Origin: Branchipolynoe longqiensis
Taxonomy: Eukaryota; Annelida; Polychaeta; Phyllodocida; Polynoidae
Direction of reading: 5' to 3'
NCBI GenBank assembly: GCA_030323885.1
Contig: CM059203.1
Span: 4,650,001-4,714,000 of the forward strand
DNA: 64,000 bases
The translations under genes and the position numbers were made by a program. Every line of letters starts with the position of its first letter. Positions within the stretch are counted from its first letter, which is position 1. The notes under the pieces were generated by a model. The model did not search any database and was not told the origin of the DNA. It saw nothing but the letters and a program-made list of their open reading frames with translations. This document shows, in pieces, positions 49,460 through 59,885 of this stretch.

Positions 49460-49960
49460 CTGCGTTCATTCGGTCCTCGTGAACATGGTGAACTTCCCAG
49501 TTACCCGCTGGTGAACATGACCATGTAAACTGAGAGCGTTCATTTGGCAATTCGTGGTAAACACATTTCATGCGGGGCGATAATAGAGGAATTGTCAAAT
49601 CTTCATACAGAAAAAGTGAAATATCTCTAAAACGACACCACCTAGAAACAAATCGCTTGGTACACATACAGAAAACATCTTTACCGAAAAGATTATATCA
49701 AATTTATAAGGTTAGGGTTCTTGATTTCTATTAATTTTGAATAAATTCACAGTAAATGCACCGCGCATACGGCGGACGGCGGAAACTGCGACACCGCCAT
49801 TTCTTCAAGAGTGGTGAGTAAGGAGCAGCTTACAAAAACTCCAGTTCACAGGAGGTGTTCACCAGTTGTGAAGTCACTTGAACGCAATTCACAGGTTGTG
49901 AAATGGGAAACACCATATTCACCAGTTCATATAAATCAGAATGGTATATGATAAATCAAA
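49460..49960. mobile_element. Word-rich MITE (GTTCAC/GTGAAC type) containing a MITE-8 copy
   Basis: CTGCGTTCATTCGGTCCTCG-TGAACATGGTGAAC on the left and GTTCACCAGTTGTGAAGTCA-CTTGAACGCAA on the right are inverted ends. Between them, 49545-49795 is a minus-strand MITE-8 (ATCTCTAAAACGACACCACC; CATACGGCGGACGGCGGAAA). Confidence 0.55.
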
Positions 49961-49979
49961 TCAACAGTAAAAGACTTTT

Positions 49980-50068
49980 CAAGTGTTGGGAGTTCGAATC
50001 CCAGCTGAGTAAAATCCATGACTTACAAAATTGATACTTGTCACTACGGCATTACTAGGATAGGGCAA
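49980..50068 (+). mobile_element. SINE-1 fragment
   Basis: GGGAGTTCGAATCCCAGCTG to GGCATTACTAGGATAGGGCA only. Confidence 0.65.
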
Positions 50069-50069
50069 G

Positions 50070-50156
50070 GAGCAGTAGAATGAGGAAGACCAATCGTCCG
50101 CGATTGAAATTTCCCCTGCTTAATCATTTAATATACCCCCCCCAAAAAAGACCAAA
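50070..50156 (+). mobile_element. Repeat R2, uninterrupted copy
   Basis: GCAGTAGAATGAGGAAGACC, CGATTGAAATTTCCCCTGCT and an A-rich end. It shows the empty state of the site occupied by MITE-7 at 42377. Confidence 0.6.
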
Positions 50157-50253
50157 CTAAATCTACACTTTTCTGGATCTAAATCCAAGTATCAAATGTG
50201 ACGACAAAACATTGGTACAACAACATGGACAAATTAAGCTGAACCTGGTACAG

Positions 50254-50406
50254 TAAAACCTCACTAACCGACCACCTCCACAGATCAACCACTCCCCTAT
50301 AGCGATCGCTTCATTTGTGTTCCAAACGATTGCCCATACAATACCATTGTAACTATTAAAAAACCTCCCTAAACCGACCACCTCCCTAAATGGACCATTT
50401 AAAGAC
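50254..50406 (+). mobile_element. Tigger-like MITE-5, right end missing
   Basis: TACAGTAAAACCTCACTAAC, AACCACTCCCCTATAGCGAT and CCTAAACCGACCACCTCCCT; related to 14563-14761 in reverse order of its interior. Confidence 0.6.
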
Positions 50407-50448
50407 GGTCCCATGGTCAGTGGATTTAGTACTTGCAATCTATTTTGA

Positions 50449-50826
50449 GAAGTTTGTTTTATTTAACGATACCTCTAGAGCACATAGATTTCTATCATCG
50501 GCTATTTGGCGTCAAACATATGGTCATTCTAACATATTTCTTTGGAGGAAACCCGCTGCTGCCACATCGGCTACTCTTTCCGATAAGCAGCAACGGGTTT
50601 TTTATATGCACTTTCGCACAGATAGGACAGCACATACCACAGCCTTTGATGAACCAGTTGTGGACTGCTGGTTGGAATGGAAAATAGCCGAAACTTCAAA
50701 CGTGTCCACTGAACTCTGAGAATCAAATTGTCCCCTCCACCCCCACCCCCACACACACCAACCTCCCACATGATGATCTACACCTTCACAGATGGACAAT
50801 CTACCGCCTGAGCTACATCCCGCTCC
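50449..50826 (-). mobile_element. SINE-2, full length, 13-bp target duplication
   Basis: GTTTGTTTTATTTAACGATA to CTGAGCTACATCCCGCTCC. Flanked by GCAATCTATTTTG (50435) and GCAATCTACTTTG (50827). A G/C-rich run of about 30 bp is inserted near 50735-50765. Confidence 0.85.
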
Positions 50827-50904
50827 GCAATCTACTTTGCTGTAGTCTTTGTGTGTGTATGTGTGCTGGATTCTGTGGTTATAGGTGTCACTGACTGCAT
50901 TTGA

Positions 50905-51235
50905 TTTGTTTGTTTGTTGTTTTACATCCTAGCAACATCAAAGGTCATATCAGGGTGGGTACCGACTTGTGACACTGCGCACTCATGGTGACTCTTATAG
51001 TGCTGCCCCACTATGAAATCAGGCCGCCAGCACCATGACCTGATATCCCACTCACTCACATTATCCTGACACTGAGCCAACCAGTCCTTGCCCTATCCTA
51101 TTAATGCCAAGCGCCAGGCTCGGAAGCGACAAGTATCAATTTTAAAGTCATTGGTTTGACTGGACCGGGAACTTGAACTCCCGAGCTTCCGCACGCTAGG
51201 CCCGCGCTCTGCTGATTAGGCCACCGCACCCGGTG
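50905..51235 (-). mobile_element. SINE-1, full length, with target duplication
   Basis: TTTGTTGTTTTACATCCTAG to the head complement GGCCACCGCACCCGGT. TGCATTTGAT before and TGCATTAGAT after are the probable target duplication. Confidence 0.85.
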
Positions 51236-51450
51236 AATGCATTAGATTCTGCCACAGCAGTCATCAGTTGGTGGGCTGGTGATGGAAATCGCCTATTGTG
51301 ACAGTGGTGACAGTGGTGGGATGTATTCACTGACGTCACTCGCTCTGAGCAAACAAAGCAACAAAAGGTGTACACCTCTCTGCATCATTCAATACTGGGA
51401 TTCTCATTTCGACTGGTCCCTCAGGAAGGACTGATGCTGAGAGCCAGCAT
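51236..51450. other. No feature recognised
   Basis: Short unique segment with GACAGTGGTGACAGTGGTGG. Confidence 0.35.
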
Positions 51451-51451
51451 G

Positions 51452-51722
51452 CCGGTGTCGCAGTTTCCGGCGTCCGCCAGTTTCCGCGGTACGCATCGCT
51501 TCTGCGCATGCGTCAAAATCGAACAGCATCGTCACTAACCTTATGAATTTGATATAATATTTTTGGATGTTTTCTATACGTGTACCAAGCGATTTGTTTC
51601 TAGGTGGTGTGGTTTTAGAGATATTTCACTTTTCTGTATGAAGATTGCTCACGACCATTGACAATGCATTTGAGTGTATGCGTACCACGGAAACTGGCGG
51701 ACGGCGGAAACTGCAACACCGG
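51452..51722. mobile_element. MITE-8, complete, about 45-bp inverted ends
   Basis: CCGGTGTCGCAGTTTCCGGC-GTCCGCCAGTTTCCG at the left and CGGAAACTGGCGGACGGCGG-AAACTGCAACACCGG at the right. The interior GGTGGTGTGGTTTTAGAGAT is shared with copies at 49545-49795 and within 53905-54310. Confidence 0.8.
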
Positions 51723-51895
51723 GTCACATCTAGAGCTTACATGGCAGAAGTTGGGGCTGTCGGTTCAAGTTGTATAGCCTGAAGATTTTGAGTTTCTGCT
51801 ATTTAAATTTGTGTTGTTGCTAAAATGTTTGTTCAGCAGAACAAACAACAATTTCAGCGACCAGCAATAGGTATAAACACGCAAACATATCTTTG

Positions 51896-53130
51896 TTAGG
51901 GGTCGGATAGGTTGGATGGGTTGGGAGGGTTGGATGGGTTGGATGGGTTGGATGGGTTGGGAGGGTTGGATGGGTTGGGTGGGTTGGATGGTTTGGGAGG
52001 GTTGGATGGTTGGATGGGTTGGATGGGTTGGATGGGTTGGAGGGGTTGGAAGGGTGGAATGGGTTGGGAGGGTTGGATGGTGGTGGGGTTGGATGGGTTG
52101 AGGGTTGGAAGGGTTGGATGGGTTGGATGGGTTGGATGGATTGGTGGTATGGTGTATGAGGGTTGGATGGGTTGGATGGATTGGAGGGGTTGGTGGGGTT
52201 GGGAGGGTTGGAGGTGTCGGATGGGTTGGGTGGGTTGTATGGGTTGGATGGGTTGGAGGGGTCGGATGGGTGGGTTGGATGGGTTAGGAGGGTTGGTGGG
52301 GTTGGGGGTTGGAGGGGTTGGAAGTTTGGGGGTTGGATGGGTTAGAAGGGTTGGAAGAGTTGGAAGGGTTTGGAGGTTGGAAGGATTGGAGGGCTGGGTT
52401 TGGAGGACTGGGGTTGGAGAGGTCAAAAGGGTTAGATGGGTTGGGAGTTGGGTGGTTTAAAAGGGTTAGAAGAGTTGGAAGGGTTGGATTGGCTAGATTT
52501 GTTGCACACATTAGAAGTGTTGGATGGGTTTGATGGGTTGGTTTGGTCGGATGGGTTGGGTTGGTTGGACGGGTTGATGGGGTTTGAATGGTTGGAAGGG
52601 TGGATGGGGTTTGAATGGTTGGAAGGGTTGATGGGGTTTGAATGGTTGGAAGGGTTGATGGGGTTTGACCGGTTGGAAGGGTTGATGGTGTTTGAATGGT
52701 TGGAAGGGTTGATGGGGTTTGAATGGTTGGAAGGGTGGATGGGGTTTGAATAGTTGGATGGGTTGATGGGGTTTGAATGGTTGGATGGGTTGATGGGGTT
52801 TGAATGGTTGGAAGGGTTGGAAGGGATTTGAATGCTTGGAAGGCTTGGAAAGGTTGGATGGGGTGCGTTGGTTGGAAGGATTAGACAGGTTTGGAGGTTA
52901 GATTGTGTGGGTTGGGCCGGTTGGGGGTTGCATGGGTTGAAGGTTGGAGGGGTTGGAGGGGTTGGGAGGGTTGGTGGGAGTTTGAAGGGTTGGAAGGGTT
53001 GGATTCGAGGGGTTGGAGGATTTAGAGGGTTGAACGTGTTGGAAGGGTTGAATCTGTTAGGGGGTGGGAGGGGTTGGATGGGTTTGAAGGGTTGGTGGGA
53101 GTTGGAATGGTTAGAAGGGTTGGATTGGTT
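51896..53130. repeat. Diverged GGGTTGGAT minisatellite
   Basis: 9-bp-based repeats with variants such as GGGTTGGAG and GGGTTGGAA. At 52551-52850 a 27-bp higher-order unit (GAATGGTTGGAAGGGTTGAT + GGGGTTT) is repeated about ten times. G-rich + strand, almost no C. Confidence 0.95.
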
Positions 53131-53330
53131 GGAAGGGTTGGATGGGTTGGATGGGTTGGATGGGTTGGATGGGTTGGATGGGTTGGATGGGTTGGATGGG
53201 TTGGATGGGTTGGATGGGTTGGATGGGTTGGATGGGTTGGATGGGTTGGATGGGTTGGATGGGTTGGATGGGTTGGATGGGTTGGATGGGTTGGATGGGT
53301 TGGATGGGTTGGATGGGTTGGATGGGTTGC
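53131..53330. repeat. Homogeneous (GGGTTGGAT)n array
   Basis: About 21 near-identical 9-bp units at the right edge of the larger array. Uniformity suggests recent expansion. Frames reading GLD or HPT repeats are artefacts. Confidence 0.95.
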
Positions 53331-53364
53331 ATATTCATCCAACTCTTTAAATGCAAAATTGACT

Positions 53365-53800
53365 TCAAACTAAAGTAAAGTAGAGCGTAACGATCAATCT
53401 AATGTATTTATCTAAGAAATATGGTTTGTTTGTTGTTGTTTTACTTCCTGGCAACATCTAAGGTCACATCAGGACGGGTACCGACTTGTGACAGTGCGCA
53501 CTCATGATGACTTTATAGTCTTCCCCACTGGGAGACCCGGCCACCAGCACCATGACCTGATATCCCACTCAGTTACATTATCCGGACACTGAGCTAACCA
53601 GTCCTTGCCCTGTCCTAATAATACCAAGCGCTTGGCTAGGAAGCGACAAGTATCAATTGTTAAGTCAGTGGTTTGACTAGACCAGGGTTCGAACCCACAA
53701 TACCACGATCTACCAACATGGGATATGGATGCTCTAACTCATTTGGCCATCCCGTCTGGCCAAGAAATATGGTAGAAACTCAAAACCATTGGACTATGAG
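53365..53800 (-). mobile_element. MITE-1 fragment split by SINE-1
   Basis: GTAGAGCGTAACGATCAATC before the SINE and GGTAGAAACTCAAAACCATT after it are the complement of MITE-1 near its left end. Confidence 0.65.
53425..53761 (-). mobile_element. SINE-1, full length, in MITE-1
   Basis: GTTTGTTGTTGTTTTACTTC to the head complement TTTGGCCATCCCGTCTGG. AAGAAATATGG on both sides (53414 and 53762) is the target duplication. Confidence 0.85.
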
Positions 53801-54429
53801 CAGAGAGCGTGTATATAAACAGATGAGAGGGACAACTCCCGCGAAAAATGGTAACAGAGGCTACAGTGGCGTTCCTGGCGGTTAGTGTTGAACAAGCCTT
53901 GAGTTTGGCGGTACGCTCAGTGCAAAACATTTGTTTTTATTCAAAATTAATAGAAATCCAGAACCCTAACCTTATAAATTAATATAATCTTGTTGGTAAA
54001 CATGTTTTCTATATGTGTACTAAGCGGCTTGTTTCTATTTGGTGTAGTTTTAGAGATATTTCACTTTTTCTGTAGGAAGATTGCACACGACCATTGACAA
54101 TGCCTTGAGTTTGCCGTACGCGTAGTGAAAAACGTCAGTTTTATTCCAAATTAATAGAAATCCAGAACCCTAACCATATCAATTTAATATAATCTTGTTG
54201 GTAAACATGTTTTCTATGTGTATCCAATCAGTTTGTTTCTAGGTGGTGTAGTTTTAGAGATATTTCACTTTTTTGATGAAGATTGCACACGACCATTGAC
54301 AATGCCTTGAGTTTGACAGCTGTGTCATATACTGTTCAACAACCACCACTTGGAGCGCCACAGTCGGCAGATGTTACATGCTCTAGTATGGGAGTTGTCC
54401 CTCTCATCTGTTTATATACACGCTCTCTG
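53801..54429. mobile_element. hAT-like non-autonomous element with CTATGAG target duplication
   Basis: CAGAGAGCGTGTATATAAAC-AGATGAGAGGGACAACTCCC at the left is exactly inverted at the right end (54391-54429). Flanks are CTATGAG at 53794 and 54430; a 7-8 bp duplication fits hAT elements. Similarity of the arms continues to GTTGAACA. The centre (53905-54310) has two direct copies of a MITE-8-type segment (AATAGAAATCCAGAACCCTA). Confidence 0.8.
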
Positions 54430-54436
54430 CTATGAG

Positions 54437-54816
54437 GTAGGGACCCAAGGTTACCCGTTGGTAAAAATACGGCATTGGCCAGAACCAACCCTTAATGGGG
54501 CAGCCATGGAATGGAGTTGGGTGTGGGACGGGATGGATCGCTCACTTGTAAATATCAAACGAAACTGCCAAGATCAAATCAAATTATTGCTCTTTGGCAA
54601 TAGCGCGTGGAATCTACCCCCCACCCCCACCCCGAGAGGCTGTCCATGTGGGTGATGTGGGTGGTGCTATTTATACTGTTGTTTGTGGCTTGTTATTCGA
54701 TCACGCCATCCAAATGACCTTCGATTTAGTCTGCGCGCCAAGGTCACTGGCACCACACCGAACACAGTGCGCATGTCTCAAGGATTGGGTGGGTGAGTAA
54801 GCTAATCTATTAATAG
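54437..54816. other. Unique sequence upstream of a candidate exon
   Basis: No repeat recognised. A short frame at 54648 (MWVMWVVLFILLFVACYSIT, stop soon after) looks like a signal peptide but has no continuing exon that I can support. Confidence 0.3.
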
Positions 54817-54892
54817 ACATGGCGTCCCCCAAAGGTACATTGCTGAAGTTTCCAACCTCCAGGGTCTGAATCCTGCCTTCACTTGCACTGAG
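54817..54892 (+). CDS. Candidate internal exon, unknown gene
   Basis: A 76-bp stretch between an AG (AATCTATTAATAG) and a strong donor GAG|GTAAGC. In one frame it reads HGVPQRYIAEVSNLQG, then LNPAFTCTE, with one leading base. The region is not part of any repeat family that I recognise here. The polypyrimidine tract is poor and I know no family for this peptide. No partner exon was found, so this may be chance. Confidence 0.25.
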
Positions 54893-54907
54893 GTAAGCAG
54901 TTTATTC

Positions 54908-55438
54908 ATAAAGCCCCTGTCACACCATACCGGATTGGAGAAACGGACAGAAAACGGACACTGTCCGGTGAAATACGTCAATGTCCATTTTATATATGGT
55001 ACTCATCCAGTGTGTCCGTTTTATGTCTGTTGGTGTCCGGTGTGTACTGCGTCAAGTTTTGAACATGCACAAAACGTGTACTGGACACCGACAGACTGAA
55101 GTGTACGGTTGGTGTCCGGTTTAAGTCCGTTTAGTCCCTTTTGTCCATTTCATGTCCTGTACCCATCCGTTACGTCTCCGGTTTGCTTCTTTTATTGCAG
55201 GAATTTGGTCTGTATAGGTTTTCGGCGCGTCAGGGAATAATCCGGTATGTCCGTTTGACATTCGGTTTTCGTCCGGTTCTCGTCCGGTGGCTATTCATTA
55301 ATGTATGTTCCTTGTCCGTTTAGCGTCCGTTTTGTCCAGCGGCCATTGCAACAGTTCGACACCGAACACCACCGGACTAGACAATTCTTTGTCCGGTGGT
55401 GTCCGGTGCTCAGTATAGTAAGGTCTGACTGGGCCTTT
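54908..55438. mobile_element. Word-rich MITE (GTCCGGTG type)
   Basis: Ends AAGCCCCTGTCACACCATAC and GTAAGGTCTGACTGGGCCTT are imperfect inverted repeats beside TAA/TTA. The interior is built of TGTCCGGTG, GTCCGTTT and their complements. Same architecture as 27717-28412 with a different word. Confidence 0.65.
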
Positions 55439-55469
55439 AAACACAGTTACTTGACCATCTGTGGTTATT

Positions 55470-55545
55470 TAATTAATTAATTTTTTCATCGGAGATTTAT
55501 TTGGTTAAATTCAGTGCTGGGGCACTAGTCTTCCGGCTATGTGAC
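55470..55545 (-). mobile_element. CR1-like LINE 3' tail adjoining a satellite
   Basis: TTTATTTGGTTAAATTCAGT then GCTGGGGCACTAGTCTTCCG-GCTATGTGACATTTCTAATT. Confidence 0.6.
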
Positions 55546-56630
55546 ATTTCTAATTGTGGCATTTACTGAAGGCATTTAGAAATAATGCATTAAGTAATAC
55601 CACAATTAGAAATAAGGCATGAAGTAAATCTCAATTAGAAATAATGTAATCAGTAAATGATATAATTAGAAATACCACATTCAGTAAATGCCACAATTAG
55701 AAATGTCACATCCAGTAAATGCCACAATTAGAAATGTCAAATCCAGTAAATGCCATATTTAGAAATGGCAAATCCAGTTATTGCCACAATTAGAAATGTC
55801 ACATTCAGTAAATGCCACAATTAGGAATGTCAAATACAGCAAATGCCACAATTAGAAATGTGACATTCAGTGAATGCCACAATTAGAAATGTCACATTCA
55901 GTAAATGCCACAATTAGAAATGTCACATTCAGTGAATGCCAAAATTAGAAATGTCACATTCAGTGAATGCCACAATTAGAAATGTCACATCCAATAAATG
56001 CCATATTTAGAAATGGCAAATTCAGTAAATGCCACAATTAGAAATGTTACATTCAGTAAATGCCATATGTAGAAATGTCACCTTCAGTAAATGCCACAAT
56101 TAGAAATGTCGAATATAGTAAATATCATGTTTAGAAGAGTCAAATACAGTGAAGTCCACATCTATAAATGTCACCTTCAGTAAATGCCACATTTATAAAT
56201 GTTGAAACCAGTTAATGCCACATTGCACATTGAATAAGTAAATGCCACATTTATAAATGTTACAATCACAAAATACCACATTTAGAAATGTTGAATACAG
56301 TAAATGCCACATTTAGAAATGTTGAATACAGTAAATGCCACATTTAGAAATGTCACAATCAGTAAATGCCACATTTAGAAATATCGAATACAGTATATGC
56401 CACATTTAGAAATGTCACGTTCAGTAAATGCCATATTTAGAAATGTTGAATACAGTAAATGCCATAGTTAGAAATGTCACAATCAGTAATTGCCACATTT
56501 AGAAATATCAAACACAGTAAATATATTAGAAATGGCAAATCCACATTTAGAAATTGCAAATTCAGGAAATGCCACATTTAGAAATGTCGCATTCAGTAAA
56601 TGGAACATCTAAGAATAATGCATTCAGTAA
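55546..56630. repeat. 31-bp satellite (ACAATTAGAAATGTCACATT)
   Basis: About 34 units of ACAATTAGAAATGTCACATT-CAGTAAATGCC. The first unit, at the LINE tail, is in reverse complement (GACATTTCTAATTGTGGCAT at 55540), the rest direct. Units with ACATTTAGAAATG dominate after 56150. Confidence 0.95.
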
Positions 56631-56884
56631 ATACCAGGACAAGGACTGACTTTTGACAGTGCACACAAATGGTGACTTTATAGCACTGCCTCACTGTTAT
56701 ACCAGGTCACTTGCAACTTTACTCGATTTCACACTAACTCATATTATCCTGATTCTACGCGAACCACCCCCTGGTCTATCCTATTAATGCCAAGCACCAG
56801 GCTAGCTAGCGACAAGACCAATTTTGTAGGTCATTGATTTGACTTGGTCAGAGTTCCCACGAATGATTTCGAGCATGGGAAGAT
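56631..56884 (-). mobile_element. SINE-1, diverged, tail missing
   Basis: GACTTTTGACAGTGCACACA to TTGGTCAGAGTTCCCACG. Confidence 0.6.
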
Positions 56885-56889
56885 AGTCA

Positions 56890-57142
56890 GCGCTAATCTG
56901 AATGTCGGTAGTTCGATTCCCCGTGCCATCACCTCTGCCAAGTTGGATTTCCACCGCTGTGTATAACTTACAGCGTCAACAAAGGCCAGTTGCTCTCATA
57001 CCATGTCTATGTGGTGTGGACAGTAAAAAATCCCTTAGGTCGGCAAAAGTGTTGGCCAGAGCTTTCTATCGACCAACTGTCCAATGGTGAAAACAATATC
57101 TATTCAGACTTATTCATGATAGGCAGTATAAATCTTCAAGAA
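56890..57142 (+). mobile_element. SINE-3, head partly missing
   Basis: GCTAATCTGAATGTCGGTAG with B box GTTCGATTCCCC to GGCAGTATAAATCTTCAAGA. Confidence 0.8.
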
Positions 57143-57480
57143 CACAATTCCAGATTCGGCCATCTTGTCCGAAAGCTCCTTCTTAGGTTGTGGCTGAGAG
57201 TTTCTCCATTACCTAGTCGCTAATTGCTCAGTTGTTCTAAGATGTTTTGGGTTTTAAGGCCAAGGACACTTGGAGGCAACAGGATAATTGCTCAGGTCAA
57301 ATCAAACTCATAATGAATGTCGTGTCAATTATGCTCAGTCCATTGCCAAAACATGTTCATAGCAGTATGATTTCACTTTGTGAATTATTAATGAATTCTT
57401 TTAATATTAGTTTGTCTTTGCAAATAGTTGCCTTGAGGATTACTGATTCACTTAATCAGATCTTATTGCTGAAGAATATT
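57143..57480. other. No feature recognised
   Basis: AT-rich unique sequence; an 87-codon open frame from 57247 has no motif and an atypical composition. Confidence 0.35.
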
Positions 57481-57482
57481 CA

Positions 57483-57600
57483 TCTTCAGGCAAGATGGAC
57501 TAGTGGGTAGGGCGGCCGCTTCCTGAATGGTAGATTGTAGGTTCGAACCCCAACCGAGTCAAACAAGTGACTTACAAAATTATGAATGTAGGGAGGGGAA
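57483..57600 (+). mobile_element. tRNA-like SINE head fragment
   Basis: AAGATGGACTAGTGGGTAGG and B box TAGGTTCGAACCCCAAC followed by GAGTCAAACAAGTGACTTAC, a SINE-1 relative with a different head. Confidence 0.55.
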
Positions 57601-57627
57601 GTATAATTGATACTCTGACGTCGTATG

Positions 57628-57920
57628 AGACCGGACGTGGTAGCCCAATCGGTAGAGCACGGACTCCCCGTGCGAGAGGTCGGGAGTTCAAATCTTGGCC
57701 GAGTCAAACCAGTGACTTACAAAATTGATTCATGTCGTTACCTAGCCTGGCACTCATCATTACTAGGATCGACAAGGTCAAGTTTGCTCAGTATCAGGGT
57801 AAGCTCACTGAGTGGGACATCAGGGCATGGTGCCAATGGTCCAGTCCTCCAGTGGGGCAGCACTATAAAGTCCTGATGAGTGCACACTGTCACAAGTTGG
57901 TACCTGTCCTAAGCTGTTTA
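57628..57920 (+). mobile_element. SINE-1, full length
   Basis: GACCGGACGTGGTAGCCCAA to GTCACAAGTTGGTACCTGTC. Confidence 0.8.
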
Positions 57921-57954
57921 TTTGATGCAAAGCCCTAAAAACAAATCAACACGC

Positions 57955-58395
57955 CCTGCTTTAAAATTCATATTTGTCGCTTCTGAGCCAGGCGCTTGAC
58001 ATTATTAGGATATGGCAAGGACTCTTTGGCACAGTGTCAGGATAATGTGACTGAGTAGGACATCAGATCACAGTGCTGACAGCCTGGTCTCCCAGTGGGG
58101 CAGCACTATAAAGTTGCCATGAATGTGCACTGTCACAAGTCGGTACCAGTCCTGATAAGATGTTACATGTTGCTAGGGCGTAAAACAACAACAAACAACC
58201 GACACTATAAAGTCGTCATCAGTGCGAACTGTCACAAGTCGCTACCCGTCCTGATATGACCTTCCCCGTCCTGCCTAGGAAACAGCAAGTGTCAATTTTA
58301 AAGTCATTGGTTTGACTCAAGCAGTCTTCGAACCCCACGATCTACCAAAACGAGAGACGGATGGTCAACTCATTCGGCTATCCCATCTGGTTATG
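57955..58395. mobile_element. SINE-1 fragments: two + bodies and one minus head
   Basis: 57955-58195 (+) is body to tail GGGCGTAAAACAACAACAAA; 58200-58262 (+) is a second 3' piece ending at CCTGATATGACCTT; 58270-58393 (-) is the head side, GTCAATTTTAAAGTCATTGG to TTCGGCTATCCCATCTGG. Confidence 0.7.
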
Positions 58396-58890
58396 TGATG
58401 TATAACGAATTATGCAAGTATAAAGATACGTAAGGGTTAATTATTACTTTATTGTTATACTCCGTAAGAGAAACACTGTACGGGTGGCTCCACCTACCCT
58501 CCTCACCTCCACCGGATGTAGACCAGTGTCAGTCGCACCGGAGGATGTATATAAATATAAATATATATAAATATATATGCGTATGTATCTCTCCACGCTG
58601 TTCCGCAGCGCCGCGCCCTCCCCTGGCGGGTCTCGATGAACCATAATGGGTATACATACTTTCCCCAGCCGTGCTTTACCTACATCTGACAATTTTCGGC
58701 AGTAAATGAGTCAAGATAATGAGGAAGGTGAGCGGTGGCACCACCGTCGGAGCTGAGGCGAGTAGGTTGGAGCAGTAGATGACTAGCCCGAGGCTCCACC
58801 ACCCAATTACTGGTGGGTGGGTGTGAGGAGTAAGTATAGAATTCCGGGTTATTATACTCATATAATTCTTATACAGCATATATATATGTA
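58393..58890. mobile_element. MITE-3, possible full element
   Basis: TATGTGATGTATAACGAATT-ATGCAAGTATAA at the left and TTATACTCATATAATTCTTA-TACAGCAT at the right are inverted. Fragments of the same end lie at 3095 and 15850. A (TATAAA)n stretch is at 58550-58580. Confidence 0.55.
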
Positions 58891-58979
58891 CATAAATGTA
58901 CAAAAATATTATGAAGAACAAAATTGCAGGACGAAGAAGTCACAAAAAGGACTGCATCGGTTTCATTACTGACCTCCAG

Positions 58980-59702
58980 GGGCCGTATTCATGAGCTCAG
59001 GGTAGGGCTCTAACCGTAGGGTAGGGTATCCCCCCCGGCTAACGGTGGAAAATCCGTATTCATGAGCTTGGGGTAGCACTACCCTGGGGCTCTAACCAGG
59101 GGGTACCCTACCCCATTTTCGACTCAGGGGTAAGGGACTATCCCGAGGGGGTAGTGAGCCTGTGTGGGTCTGAATCTATTCAATGCGGTCATATTTGATA
59201 GATTTAAATACACAATAAGTGAAATTTGCTCAAATTAACCCTAAATGCGAAGCGAAATTAACGCTGCTGCCCCAAAGGCGGCGATATTAATATTGTCGAA
59301 TCGGCGAATGTAAAGTACACAAATCGCCGCCGCCGCAGCGACGTCGATATCCATACTGTCGACGTCAAGTAAAAATGGCCGGAGCCATCGGCGTGAATTA
59401 ATTATGCCCATGTCTATTCAATGCGATCATATTTGATAGATTTAAAAACGCAATAAGTGAAATTTGCTCAAATTAACCCTAAATGCGAACCGATATTAAT
59501 GCTGATGCCGTAACGGCGTCGATATTAATATTTTCGAATCGACGAATGTAAACAAAGCGAAGGGGTAGCTATCCCGACCGGCTAGAACATTGGTGAATGC
59601 CGATTGACCTCATTAATCTCCGCCGTTAACCGGCGGGATACCTACCCAAAGGGTAAGCCTAACCTCCGACTAACCATACCCCGCGGTCATGAATATGGGC
59701 CC
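58980..59702. mobile_element. MITE-9 with GGGCCGTATTCATGA ends and duplicated core
   Basis: GGGCCGTATTCATGAGCTCA at the left; GCGGTCATGAATATGGGCCC at the right. Near both ends are GGGTAGGG/CTACCC words, and GTATTCATGAGC is repeated at 59051. The core TCTATTCAATGCGGTCATAT (59165) is directly repeated at 59411 and occurs inverted within MITE-7. Confidence 0.75.
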
Positions 59703-59885
59703 AGGGGTGGACAGTGAGCAGTGATACGGTCAGCGGAGGGATACCCAGGGGAAATGTTGTATGTGTATTCCTACACAGAATAGGGACAACAAGGTATGGA
59801 TCTCTGTCTGCGACTAGTGTGTAGTGACGGCATAGGTGGCAGCACTTGTGTCACCCAGTCACTAGAAAATCACCGATGCCAAGCC
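59703..59885. other. No feature recognised
   Basis: Short unique segment between MITE-9 and SINE-2. Confidence 0.35.

Noticed and set aside
51896..53378. Open frames reading poly-GLD, HPT or PIQ
   Set aside because: Products of the 9-bp (GGGTTGGAT)n minisatellite; open in several frames on both strands.
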